From Chrysiogenia bacterium (GTDB lineage: Bacteria > JAGRBM01): 6,067 nucleotides of DNA. The notes beneath the pieces are model-generated. The model saw only the letters and a list, made by a program, of their open reading frames with translations, was not told where the DNA came from and made no database searches. The first letter of the stretch is position 1. Every line of letters begins with the position of its first letter. The DNA is taken from the NCBI GenBank assembly GCA_020434085.1, contig JAGRBM010000099.1, positions 1 to 6,067 of the forward strand, written 5' to 3'. The translations under genes and the position numbers were made by a program. Shown one piece after another: positions 1 through 5,099 of this stretch.

Positions 1-558
1 GGCGACCGCATCGAGGTCGGCGCACAGCGCGGCGATGTGATCGACATTGGACTGCTCTATACCAGCGTGCTCGAAATCGGGGAGTGGGTGGACGGTGATC
101 AGGCCACCGGACGCATCAATGCCCTCCCCAACGGCCTGATACTCTCCGCGCCCGTCCACAATTTCACAAAAGACCACGGCTTCCTGTGGGACGAAATCGT
201 CCTGCCCATTACGCATTCGAGCGACTGGCAACGCGCCATCAGGGAGATCCAGCAGATCGTCAGCGAGCTGACGGCATCAGCCACCGAGCAGGCCAGGAAA
301 GAAGTCGAAAAGCTCGAAGAAAAGTACTACCTCTCCAAACGAAACATGGAGCCCGCGATCTTCATCAATCCCACCGACAACTGGATCGCGCTTCACATTC
401 GCTACGTCACCAAGGTTCGCGACCGCCGCATTGTTCGAAATGAATTGCTGGAGAAAATCCTGGGTGCATTGCCGGCGATGGAGGGCGTTGCCATTGCGTC
501 CGAGACGCTGACGGTCACCAATACACCCGCCGCAAACCAGTCGGGCGCGTCGAAGTAG
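1..558 (+). CDS. MscS-family mechanosensitive ion channel, C-terminal part (5' end outside window)
   Basis: The frame is open from the first base, so the start lies upstream; a GTG at 37 is internal and not a credible start. The visible 185 residues begin inside the MscS beta domain (GDRIEVGAQRGDVIDIGLLY), followed by a segment containing GEWVDGDQATGRINALPNG and an APVHNFT stretch. These match the pattern of membrane-anchored MscS-like channels, in which the beta domain lines the cytoplasmic vestibule below the pore. A mixed alpha/beta C-terminal domain follows, with a charged helical stretch at roughly residues 85-110 (EQARKEVEKLEEKYY) and a polar tail (NTPAANQSGASK). The pore-lining TM3 helix and other membrane segments would be upstream and cannot be seen. 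Family role: release of solutes when membrane tension rises during hypo-osmotic shock. The GEWVDGDQxTGR-type insertion suggests a YnaI/YbdG-like or other divergent MscS subgroup rather than the classic short MscS, but the subgroup is a guess. Confidence 0.88.
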   Translation, partial: GDRIEVGAQRGDVIDIGLLYTSVLEIGEWVDGDQATGRINALPNGLILSAPVHNFTKDHGFLWDEIVLPITHSSDWQRAIREIQQIVSELTASATEQARKEVEKLEEKYYLSKRNMEPAIFINPTDNWIALHIRYVTKVRDRRIVRNELLEKILGALPAMEGVAIASETLTVTNTPAANQSGASK

Positions 559-570
559 CCATCCAGACCG

Positions 571-589
571 CTGACTCAAGGTCAGTTTT
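571..589 (+). terminator. Weak intrinsic terminator candidate after the MscS gene
   Basis: CTGAC (571-575) and GTCAG (581-585) form a 5-bp stem around a TCAAG loop, extendable by a T-G wobble. Four T residues (586-589) follow directly. It begins 13 bp after the MscS stop codon, where a terminator is expected. The stem is short and not GC-rich, so termination would be inefficient. The same bases form an inverted TGAC/GTCA pair that may instead belong to the protein-binding repeats just downstream. Confidence 0.4.
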
Positions 590-609
590 GTACAGCAGGT
601 TACGCGGCG

Positions 610-689
610 TGTCAGATTCCTTGACAGTCCTATCAAAATTCTGACGTTATTTGACGGGGAATTTTGCGTTTTCAGGCCCATTTGACGTT
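610..689. promoter_or_regulatory. Cluster of phased TGAC half-sites (candidate activator or operator region)
   Basis: A palindrome TGTCA-N7-TGACA lies at 610-626. TGAC recurs in the same orientation at 622, 642, 652 and 683, so the spacings are 20, 10 and 31 bp, close to whole helical turns. The 642 and 683 copies share TGACGTT. TGAC plus GTCA would be expected about once or less per 115 bp by chance, so the density is notable. The cluster lies about 120-200 bp upstream of the start predicted from the sigma-54 promoter at 785-800, the usual range for NtrC-type enhancer sites. TATCAAAATTCTG (631-643) is one mismatch from the IHF consensus. The identity of the binding protein is unknown. Confidence 0.4.
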
Positions 690-784
690 CTACGATCCAT
701 AAACGGGTTTTACAGGTCTGAAAAGCCAAGTAGTTCCGGGCACATTGCGTCATTTTTCGCGATGCGTCGTGACCGGCGCTTACT

Positions 785-800
785 TGGCACGGTCCATGCT
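785..800 (+). promoter_or_regulatory. Sigma-54 (RpoN) -24/-12 promoter
   Basis: TGGCACG (785-791), a 4-bp spacer GTCC, then ATGCT (796-800) matches the RpoN consensus TGGCACG-N4-TTGCW at 11 of 12 defined positions. The invariant GG (786-787) and GC (798-799) have the required 12-bp offset. The predicted start is near 811, about 17 bp before the ATG at 828, leaving just room for the GAGGA ribosome site. Sigma-54 promoters require an AAA+ enhancer-binding activator, so transcription of the downstream small gene would be strictly conditional. Confidence 0.75.
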
Positions 801-827
801 TTATTTGTGATCCGTGAGGACTCAGGC

Positions 828-1028
828 ATGAAGAAAGGTCCGGCGCATCACGGCAAGGGAATCAACCCCCGACCCATCACGATGCTGGATCTCGTCTTCG
901 AGCTGACCGCCCTCGAACCCTGCCACGAGCAGGTCGTTCTCAAGGCACGGCACCTGATCCAAACCAACCGGGTTCGACTGACCGGCACGTTCTGTGATCG
1001 TAGTCAGAAGACGCTGAAAACGGCCTAG
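828..1028 (+). CDS. Small 66-aa protein of unknown function, behind a sigma-54 promoter
   Basis: The ATG at 828 is preceded by GAGGA (815-819) at 8 bp, a good ribosome site. The frame is also open further upstream to an ATG at 651, but that longer form would span the sigma-54 promoter and the TGAC repeats, so the short form is chosen. The protein has a basic, glycine-rich N-terminus (MKKGPAHHGKG, then INPRP), a predicted helix (TMLDLVFELTALE), and a second helix leading into a V-x-K-A-R-H-L-I-x-x-x-R-V-R-L-T-G-x-F pattern (about residues 40-58). There is no signal peptide or membrane segment. The C-terminal pattern recalls short uncharacterised proteins of deltaproteobacteria in which a helix is followed by G-R-V-R-L-x-G-x-F, but that similarity is from memory. 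Function is unknown; the size and basic charge would suit a small nucleic-acid-binding or regulatory partner protein, which is inference. Confidence 0.65.
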   Translation: MKKGPAHHGKGINPRPITMLDLVFELTALEPCHEQVVLKARHLIQTNRVRLTGTFCDRSQKTLKTA

Positions 1029-1223
1029 GCCACCCCGGCGTCACGACCCAAAAATTCCCATCCCACTTTCCTACCTACGGGTCGATGGGACGGCGCTCTG
1101 AAAAGAAGCACCGTTCCGCGCCCCGCCGTGTACACTTTTTGCCGCTCGCATGCCTGGCACGCCCATTTCGGCCAAGAGTGCGCTACACTGGCGGCACCAA
1201 CCTGGTGCACAAGAGCGTCGTCC

Positions 1224-1679
1224 ATGGCCGAACACAGCGAAGAGCCCCGCTCGGGTTATCTGGTCCTGCTTGCGGGGCCGTATGAATACCTGCTTCCGGT
1301 CGAGCGCGTAGCCCGCGTGGTAGAGATCGAACCCGCGCAGGTGCAAGCGCCCAAAGACGATGGCGACCCTTCCCTGCTCGGCCGCATCGACCTGGAGGGA
1401 CGCGGCACCCTGCCGCTGCGCGCCCTTTCGACGCTGGTTCTCGGTCGCGGCGAAGGCGCGATTCCCGAAGAAACATTCGAAGCCGTCGAGGTCGAGCTGC
1501 GCGGCGAGCTCGTGCTGCTCGTCGCCGATAAAGTCGGCTCCATCGAAGAACACGCCCCGGGCGAGAGCTCGCCCGTTCCGCCGCTGCTCTGGGGCGGGGA
1601 CGAGCCGCTCTTTCGGCGCGCCTGGCCGGCGGTTTTCTCGCTCCGCTGGGAACTCGAACTCGACAAGGTGGGCCTCTAA
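1224..1679 (+). CDS. CheW-like domain protein, divergent (151 aa)
   Basis: Nearly the whole 151-residue protein is one CheW-like fold: a first beta strand pair YLVLLAGPYEYLLPVERVARVVE (residues 12-34), a core LLGRIDLEGRGTLPLRAL (51-68), and a second subdomain strand ELVLLVADKVGSIEE (95-109). CheW adaptors couple chemoreceptors to the CheA kinase in the cytoplasm. The core differs from the usual G-x(4)-R-G-x(3)-P-x(2)-D pattern: the Arg is Glu58 and the acidic position after Pro64 is not kept, so standard receptor/kinase contacts may be altered. The ATG at 1224 has a modest AAGAG (1211-1215) upstream at 8 bp. An in-frame GTG at 1128 would add 32 residues rich in Cys, His and Trp that are unlike CheW N-termini, so it was rejected. 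It ends 3 bp before the next CheW-like gene, so the two are almost certainly cotranscribed. Confidence 0.82.
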   Translation: MAEHSEEPRSGYLVLLAGPYEYLLPVERVARVVEIEPAQVQAPKDDGDPSLLGRIDLEGRGTLPLRALSTLVLGRGEGAIPEETFEAVEVELRGELVLLVADKVGSIEEHAPGESSPVPPLLWGGDEPLFRRAWPAVFSLRWELELDKVGL

Positions 1680-1682
1680 GCG

Positions 1683-2246
1683 ATGAGCGCCGAGGAGAAA
1701 AAAGAGAGCGCCGAGCCCGCAACCAGCGGTCTGTGGCTGCTCGATCCCAGCAGCGTGCGCGACCAGCTTCTGGTCGTGGCCACCGGGGAGCGCCACCTGG
1801 CTTTCCCGGCCGGCATGATCAGCGGAGTGGACGAGCGCAACACCGTTTACCCGGTTCCCTGCGCGCTGGGACATTTTCTGGGAATCGTGCCCTACCGCGG
1901 CCAGTTCGTCCCCTTGCTCGACGGTGAGTTCCTGTGCGACCCCGAATCGGCCGCACAGGCCCACGCCGACCGCATGGAAATCACCTCTCCCGAGGATCTC
2001 GAAGACCTGATGGACGATTTGAGCTTCGAGGTCTCCGGCCTGCTACTGGTGCTTGAAAGTGGAAGCGACCTGCTGGGGCTGGCCTTTGACCGCTTCATCG
2101 GCTTTGCGCCGCCCTCCCGCCACAGCGAGCCGCCGGGCGAGAACCTGCCCGAATGGATCAAATCCAGCGGAACTACTGAGGGAATCCCGGTTCTGGTGGT
2201 CGACACTACCGCCCTTTTCGAGTATTGTAGGGGCCGCTCGCCATGA
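1683..2246 (+). CDS. CheW-like domain protein with conserved core motif (187 aa)
   Basis: CheW-like adaptor with a polar N-terminal tail (about 1-22), then strands QLLVVATGERHLAFPAGMI (28-46). The hallmark core follows: ALGHFLGIVPYRGQFVPLLD (61-80), where G67, R72, G73, P77 and D80 fit the CheW pattern. An acidic insert (about 92-115, with EDLEDLMDD) separates the subdomains. The second subdomain is LLLVLESGSDLLGLAFDRFIGF (120-141) and the last strand IPVLVVDTTALFE (168-180). At 187 residues it is slightly longer than a minimal CheW, through the tail and acidic loop. An AAGGTGGG ribosome site inside the end of the preceding gene (1665-1672) sits 10 bp from the ATG. Because the partner gene has lost core residues and this one has kept them, the pair may act as a heterodimer or as adaptors for different partners; that is inference. 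No CheA or receptor gene is in the window. Confidence 0.87.
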   Translation: MSAEEKKESAEPATSGLWLLDPSSVRDQLLVVATGERHLAFPAGMISGVDERNTVYPVPCALGHFLGIVPYRGQFVPLLDGEFLCDPESAAQAHADRMEITSPEDLEDLMDDLSFEVSGLLLVLESGSDLLGLAFDRFIGFAPPSRHSEPPGENLPEWIKSSGTTEGIPVLVVDTTALFEYCRGRSP

Positions 2247-2359
2247 GAATGCACGGGTTTTTCGGGCTCGGGGGTCTGGAAGAAAACCCGGCGGGTTCTG
2301 ACGAGGGCGATGCCGTCACTGGCGGCTGCTTTCTGGAAGATCGCAACCTGATCTCCTGA
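2243..2359 (+). CDS. Possible 38-aa ORF translationally coupled to the CheW-like gene
   Basis: ATG at 2243 overlaps the TGA of the CheW-like gene (ATGA), the usual geometry for translational coupling, and the frame runs 38 codons to TGA at 2357. A second ATG at 2249 is an alternative start. The peptide begins MRMHGFFGLGG, is acidic in the middle (EENPAGSDEGDA) and ends GGCFLEDRNLIS. About two thirds of codons end in G or C, compatible with coding but not decisive. No family is recognised. It could be a small accessory peptide, a remnant of a longer gene, or simply non-coding spacer. Confidence 0.33.
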   Translation: MRMHGFFGLGGLEENPAGSDEGDAVTGGCFLEDRNLIS

Positions 2360-2366
2360 ACAAACA

Positions 2367-2406
2367 CCGGCACCCTGCTGGGACGAAAAATGCGTCCCTG
2401 TGCCGG
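2367..2406 (+). other. Strong stem-loop in the leader of the receiver-domain gene
   Basis: CCGGCAC (2367-2373) pairs with GTGCCGG (2400-2406), and inside it GGGACG (2380-2385) pairs with CGTCCC (2393-2398) around an A-rich AAAAATG loop. An asymmetric internal loop (CCTGCT against a single T) separates the stems. No T-tract follows, so it is not a normal intrinsic terminator. It ends 36 bp before the ATG at 2443. Possible roles are mRNA processing or stability between the CheW-like genes and the receiver gene, or a regulatory leader. Confidence 0.5.
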
Positions 2407-2442
2407 CTCATACACCAGGCGAGCGAAAGAGACACGGAACAG

Positions 2443-3846
2443 ATGGCCAAGAAAATTCTCCTCGCGGATGATTCGCTGACCATTCAGAAGGTCGTGCAGA
2501 TCACCTTTGCGCGGCAGGATGCCGAACTGACGATGGTGGACAACGGCGACGATGCCCTTGCCCGCGTTCAGCAGGGCGGCATCGACATCGTGCTGGCCGA
2601 CGTGATGATGCCCGGCAAGGACGGCTACCAGCTCTGCCAGACCATCAAGTCGAACCCCGCCACAGCGGGCGTTCCGGTGCTGCTGCTGGCCGGTGCCTAT
2701 GAGCCCTTTGATGAGGCCAAGGCCAAGAGCTGCGGCGCAAACGGTCACCTGCTCAAGCCCTTCGAATCGCAGAACCTGATCCAGAAGGTCGACGAAATTC
2801 TCGCCGGTGGCGGCGCATCTGCTGCGGCTCCGGCCGCTGCGCCTGCTGCCGCGCCGACGCCGCCTCCCGCGCCTGCAGCGGCACCGACTCCGCCGCCGGC
2901 AGCAGCCCCGCGGCCGGCCGCGCCGCCTCAGCCGACGGCTCCGATGCCCGCCGGTGCAGGGATTCCCCAGCCGCCTCCGGGCTCGGACGCGATTGCCGCC
3001 GACTCGCCGATGTGGGACATGGCCGAAGAGCCCGCCGCGCCACCGCCTCCCCCGGCAGCACCGGCCTCTTCGCTGGAAACCTTTGAAACTGAAGTCGAAG
3101 TGGAAGTCGACGATGGCGGCGATGCATGGGATCTCTCCGAAGAACCCGCCGCTCCGGCAGCGCCCGCGGCTGCTGCGCCGCCGCCTCCCCCACCGCCTCC
3201 TCCGCCGGCCCCGGCGCCTGTTGAGGCCGAGGTCGAAATCGACATGGGCGGCGGCGATGCATGGGATCTTTCCGAAGAGCCTGCAGCGCCTGCAGCCCCC
3301 GCACCGGCAGCGCCCGTGCTCGAAGTCGAAGAACCGCGGCTTGAGCCCGCGCCGGTGGCGATGGAAGCCGAAGTCGAAGTGGACATTGATACCGGCGACG
3401 ATGGTGACGTTTGGGATCTGGCCGAGGATTCGGCCACCGATCTGGGCGTGGTCGAGACGGCCGCGCCGGCAGTGGCCGAAGTGGAAGTCGAGACCGAGGT
3501 CGCCGACGAGGGCTGGGACCTTTCCGAGGAAGTGGCCGAAGCCGTGCCCGCACCGACGCCCGTCGCCGCGCCCGAGCCGGTCATGCCGCCGCCTCCCCCG
3601 CCGCCCGCGCCGGCACCCGAGCCCGTTGCCGCACCCGTGGCGGCAGCGCCCGCTCCGGCAGTAGCGCCTGCCGCTCCGGCAGTGGACAGCGCCGCCCTCG
3701 AAGCCGCCGTCCGCCAGGCCCTCGAAGCCCGGCTGCCCGCGCTGCTGAACGAGGTGGCGGGCGTCGTTGCCGAGGAAATCCGCAAGCAGGTCCCCCGCAT
3801 CGCCGAAGACCTGATCGCCAAAGAGATCGAGAAGCTCAAGGCCTAG
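2443..3846 (+). CDS. Receiver-domain protein with long Pro/Ala/acidic linker and C-terminal helix (467 aa)
   Basis: Residues 1-121 are a CheY-like receiver domain: acidic pair D9-D10 in KILLADDSLTIQKVV, phosphoacceptor D53 in VLADVMMPGKDG, and K105 in HLLKPFE. The usual switch Thr/Ser after beta-4 is replaced (LLLAGAYEPF, Ala83-Gly84). Residues about 122-412 are low complexity, dominated by Ala, Pro and acidic stretches, including a run of ten prolines near 246-255 and five Trp-acidic motifs (W191, W229, W274, W324, W358). Residues about 415-467 form a predicted amphipathic helix region (LEAAVRQALEARLP, then EEIRKQVPRIAEDLIAKEIE). There is no DNA-binding, kinase or enzymatic output domain. 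Receiver proteins of this style (start MAKKILLADDSLTIQKV, disordered middle, conserved helical tail) occur in deltaproteobacteria, and FrzS of Myxococcus, a polarity protein, is a loose functional analogy. It probably acts as a cytoplasmic scaffold or oligomer switched by phosphorylation. The ribosome site is weak (AAAGAGA, 2426-2432). The gene follows the CheW-like pair on the same strand and is closed by a strong terminator. Confidence 0.88.
   Translation: MAKKILLADDSLTIQKVVQITFARQDAELTMVDNGDDALARVQQGGIDIVLADVMMPGKDGYQLCQTIKSNPATAGVPVLLLAGAYEPFDEAKAKSCGANGHLLKPFESQNLIQKVDEILAGGGASAAAPAAAPAAAPTPPPAPAAAPTPPPAAAPRPAAPPQPTAPMPAGAGIPQPPPGSDAIAADSPMWDMAEEPAAPPPPPAAPASSLETFETEVEVEVDDGGDAWDLSEEPAAPAAPAAAAPPPPPPPPPPAPAPVEAEVEIDMGGGDAWDLSEEPAAPAAPAPAAPVLEVEEPRLEPAPVAMEAEVEVDIDTGDDGDVWDLAEDSATDLGVVETAAPAVAEVEVETEVADEGWDLSEEVAEAVPAPTPVAAPEPVMPPPPPPPAPAPEPVAAPVAAAPAPAVAPAAPAVDSAALEAAVRQALEARLPALLNEVAGVVAEEIRKQVPRIAEDLIAKEIEKLKA
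3013..3531 (+). repeat. Five imperfect W-D-[LM]-[SA]-E-[ED] acidic motifs within the receiver protein
   Basis: Five copies of a Trp-acidic motif occur at residues W191 (WDMAEE), W229 and W274 (both WDLSEEPAAP), W324 (WDLAED) and W358 (WDLSEE), 34-50 residues apart. All but the first are preceded by an acidic/valine stretch such as EVEVEVDD or AEVEIDMG. Between copies two and three the DNA at 3118-3143 and 3253-3278 is identical at 25 of 26 positions, exactly 135 bp (45 codons) apart, which suggests in-frame duplication. The other copies have diverged in DNA while keeping the motif, so the motif itself is probably under selection. Confidence 0.8.
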
Positions 3847-3865
3847 GGCGATTCACACGAAACGC

Positions 3866-3898
3866 AAAAGGGCGCGCCTTCCGGCGCGCCCTTTTTTT
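3866..3898. terminator. Strong intrinsic terminator between convergent genes
   Basis: GGGCGCGCC (3870-3878) and GGCGCGCCC (3883-3891) form a perfect 9-bp GC stem with a TTCC loop, followed by seven T residues (3892-3898). It lies about 20 bp after the stop of the receiver-domain gene. Four A residues at 3866-3869 give a shorter T-tract on the other strand, so it may also stop transcription of the convergent SDR gene, whose stop codon is at 3923-3925. The forward direction is clearly the stronger. Confidence 0.93.
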
Positions 3899-3922
3899 GC
3901 CATGCGTTGATCCCGCCGGCAA

Positions 3923-4930
3923 TCAGCGCTGGAAATCCTTCGGCCAGCGCGCTTTCTTGTTCTCACAGAACCAGGTGATCGAATCGCGCAGAGTTTCTTC
4001 GAGCGGGCGGGAGCTGTAGCCCAGCTCGCGGCGGGCCCTGGCGTCGTCGTAGTACCAGTAACGACCCATCATGAGCGCGGCCTGTTCATCGAGCGGCGTG
4101 TTCTTCATGGTCTTTTCCAGAAGCTTTCCGGCCCAGCGCCCAACGAAGAGCGGGAGCTTCACCTTCGGCGGTGCCATGCCGGTGAGCTGCTGGAGCTCGC
4201 CGAAGAATTCCTCGTAGCTCAGGTTCTTTCCGCCCACGATGTAGTGCTCGCCCACCTTGCCCTTTTCCATACCCAGGATCAGGCCGCCAGCCGCGTCGCG
4301 TACGTCCATGACGTTCTGACCGCCGGGGATGTAGGCGGGCAGTTCCTTGCGGATGTAGGCCAGCACCAGCCGCGAGCTGGAGTTGTAGACATCGCCGGGC
4401 CCGTAGCAGAAACACGGGTAGACAAATACCAGCGGCATCCCGGCCTTCGCCTTGTCGTAGGCGTAGAGCTCGGCCTGGCGCTTGGCCTTGGTGTAGTCGA
4501 CGTTCAGGGATTCGAGATTGTAGGGACTCTCTTCGGTCGCGGGGGTCTTCTCCCCACCGGCGAGGGCAAAGATGCTGGCCAGGTAGACGATCTTTTTGAC
4601 GTCCGCCTTCTCGCAGGCCTCGAACAGATTTTTCGTGATGTCGAAATTGAGTTCGTAGACCCGCTTGCGGTCCTGCGGCGCAGTCGAGATGAAACCGGCG
4701 ATGTGGTAGATCGCGTCCACGCCGTCGAGCGCCGGACCGATGGTCGCCGGGTCGAGCAGGTCGCCGCGGGCCACTTCGAGGTTTTCGTGATTGGCGTCGA
4801 TGCCCACGTCGGCGAGCTTGGCCGGCGTGCGCACCAGCACACGCACCTTCTCGCCCTTTTCGAGCAGTTGCTGCACCACGTGGGAGCCGATGAAACCGGT
4901 CGCGCCGGTAACAAGATTGAGCTTGGCCAT
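3923..4930 (-). CDS. NAD(P)-dependent epimerase/dehydratase, extended SDR family (335 aa)
   Basis: Extended short-chain dehydrogenase/reductase with a Rossmann fold. The N-terminus has the nucleotide-binding motif TGATGFIGSH (residues 8-17; G9, G12, G15). Other family signs are ARGDLLD (54-60), YHIAGF (75-80), the catalytic Ser119 in VYLASIFAL, and the YxxxK pair Tyr146/Lys150 in DYTKAKRQAE. Substrate-domain features include YPCFCYGPGD (171-180) and MDVRDAAGG (208-216). The length is normal for the family. The sequence resembles dihydroflavonol-4-reductase-like and HpnA-like sugar epimerases, but the substrate cannot be assigned. It is a cytosolic oxidoreductase or epimerase, perhaps acting in envelope or lipid/sugar metabolism. 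The start is supported by an AGGGGG ribosome site 4 bp upstream of the ATG. It is convergent with the receiver gene and divergent from valS, so it is probably transcribed alone. Confidence 0.92.
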   Translation of the reverse strand: MAKLNLVTGATGFIGSHVVQQLLEKGEKVRVLVRTPAKLADVGIDANHENLEVARGDLLDPATIGPALDGVDAIYHIAGFISTAPQDRKRVYELNFDITKNLFEACEKADVKKIVYLASIFALAGGEKTPATEESPYNLESLNVDYTKAKRQAELYAYDKAKAGMPLVFVYPCFCYGPGDVYNSSSRLVLAYIRKELPAYIPGGQNVMDVRDAAGGLILGMEKGKVGEHYIVGGKNLSYEEFFGELQQLTGMAPPKVKLPLFVGRWAGKLLEKTMKNTPLDEQAALMMGRYWYYDDARARRELGYSSRPLEETLRDSITWFCENKKARWPKDFQR

Positions 4931-4967
4931 GAATCCCCCTCATCCCCGCCGGGAAGTGGGCCATACC

Positions 4968-5023
4968 TAGCCGCGCAGGGCGCCCCGGCGCAAGCCGCTT
5001 GCGCCCGCGTGCCCATGCGGCTA
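4968..5023. other. 56-bp nested imperfect palindrome upstream of valS
   Basis: Three symmetric arms share one centre near 4996. The outer arms are TAGCCGC (4968-4974) and GCGGCTA (5017-5023). The middle arms are GGGC (4978-4981) and GCCC (5011-5014). The inner arms are GGCGCAAG (4987-4994) and CTTGCGCC (4998-5005) around a CCG loop. Small internal loops separate the arms. There is no T-tract on either side, so it is not an intrinsic terminator. It lies in the 169-bp divergent spacer between the SDR and valS, 77 bp before the valS ATG. It could be a structured valS leader, a dimer-binding operator, or an extragenic palindromic repeat. Confidence 0.6.
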
Positions 5024-5099
5024 AGGACGCAGGGCACGATTTTCCGCCGCCTGGGGCCCCTTTGGGGGCGCCACGGACCCGGCCATCAGGACACGCGAC

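Noticed and set aside
651-827. Upstream extension of the 66-aa gene to an ATG at 651
   Set aside because: It would translate through the sigma-54 promoter and the TGAC repeats. The ATG at 828 has the better ribosome site, and the extension shows no protein pattern.
1056-1090. Inverted repeat TCCCATC/GATGGGA as a terminator after the 66-aa gene
   Set aside because: The loop is 21 nt, the stem only 7 bp, and no T-tract follows.
1155-1170. Second sigma-54-like element (TGGCACG at 1155) before the first CheW-like gene
   Set aside because: The -24 half is perfect but the -12 half reads TTTC, lacking the invariant G, so it is unlikely to be active. It could be a decayed site.
1071-1964. A 297-codon minus-strand open frame opposite the CheW-like genes
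   Set aside because: It lies antisense to two recognisable CheW-like proteins and has no recognisable motif or supported start.
2821-3700. Proline/alanine-rich stretch read as a possible frameshift or assembly error
   Set aside because: The frame is continuous from the receiver domain to the helical tail, and in-frame acidic Trp motifs recur throughout, so the low complexity appears genuine.
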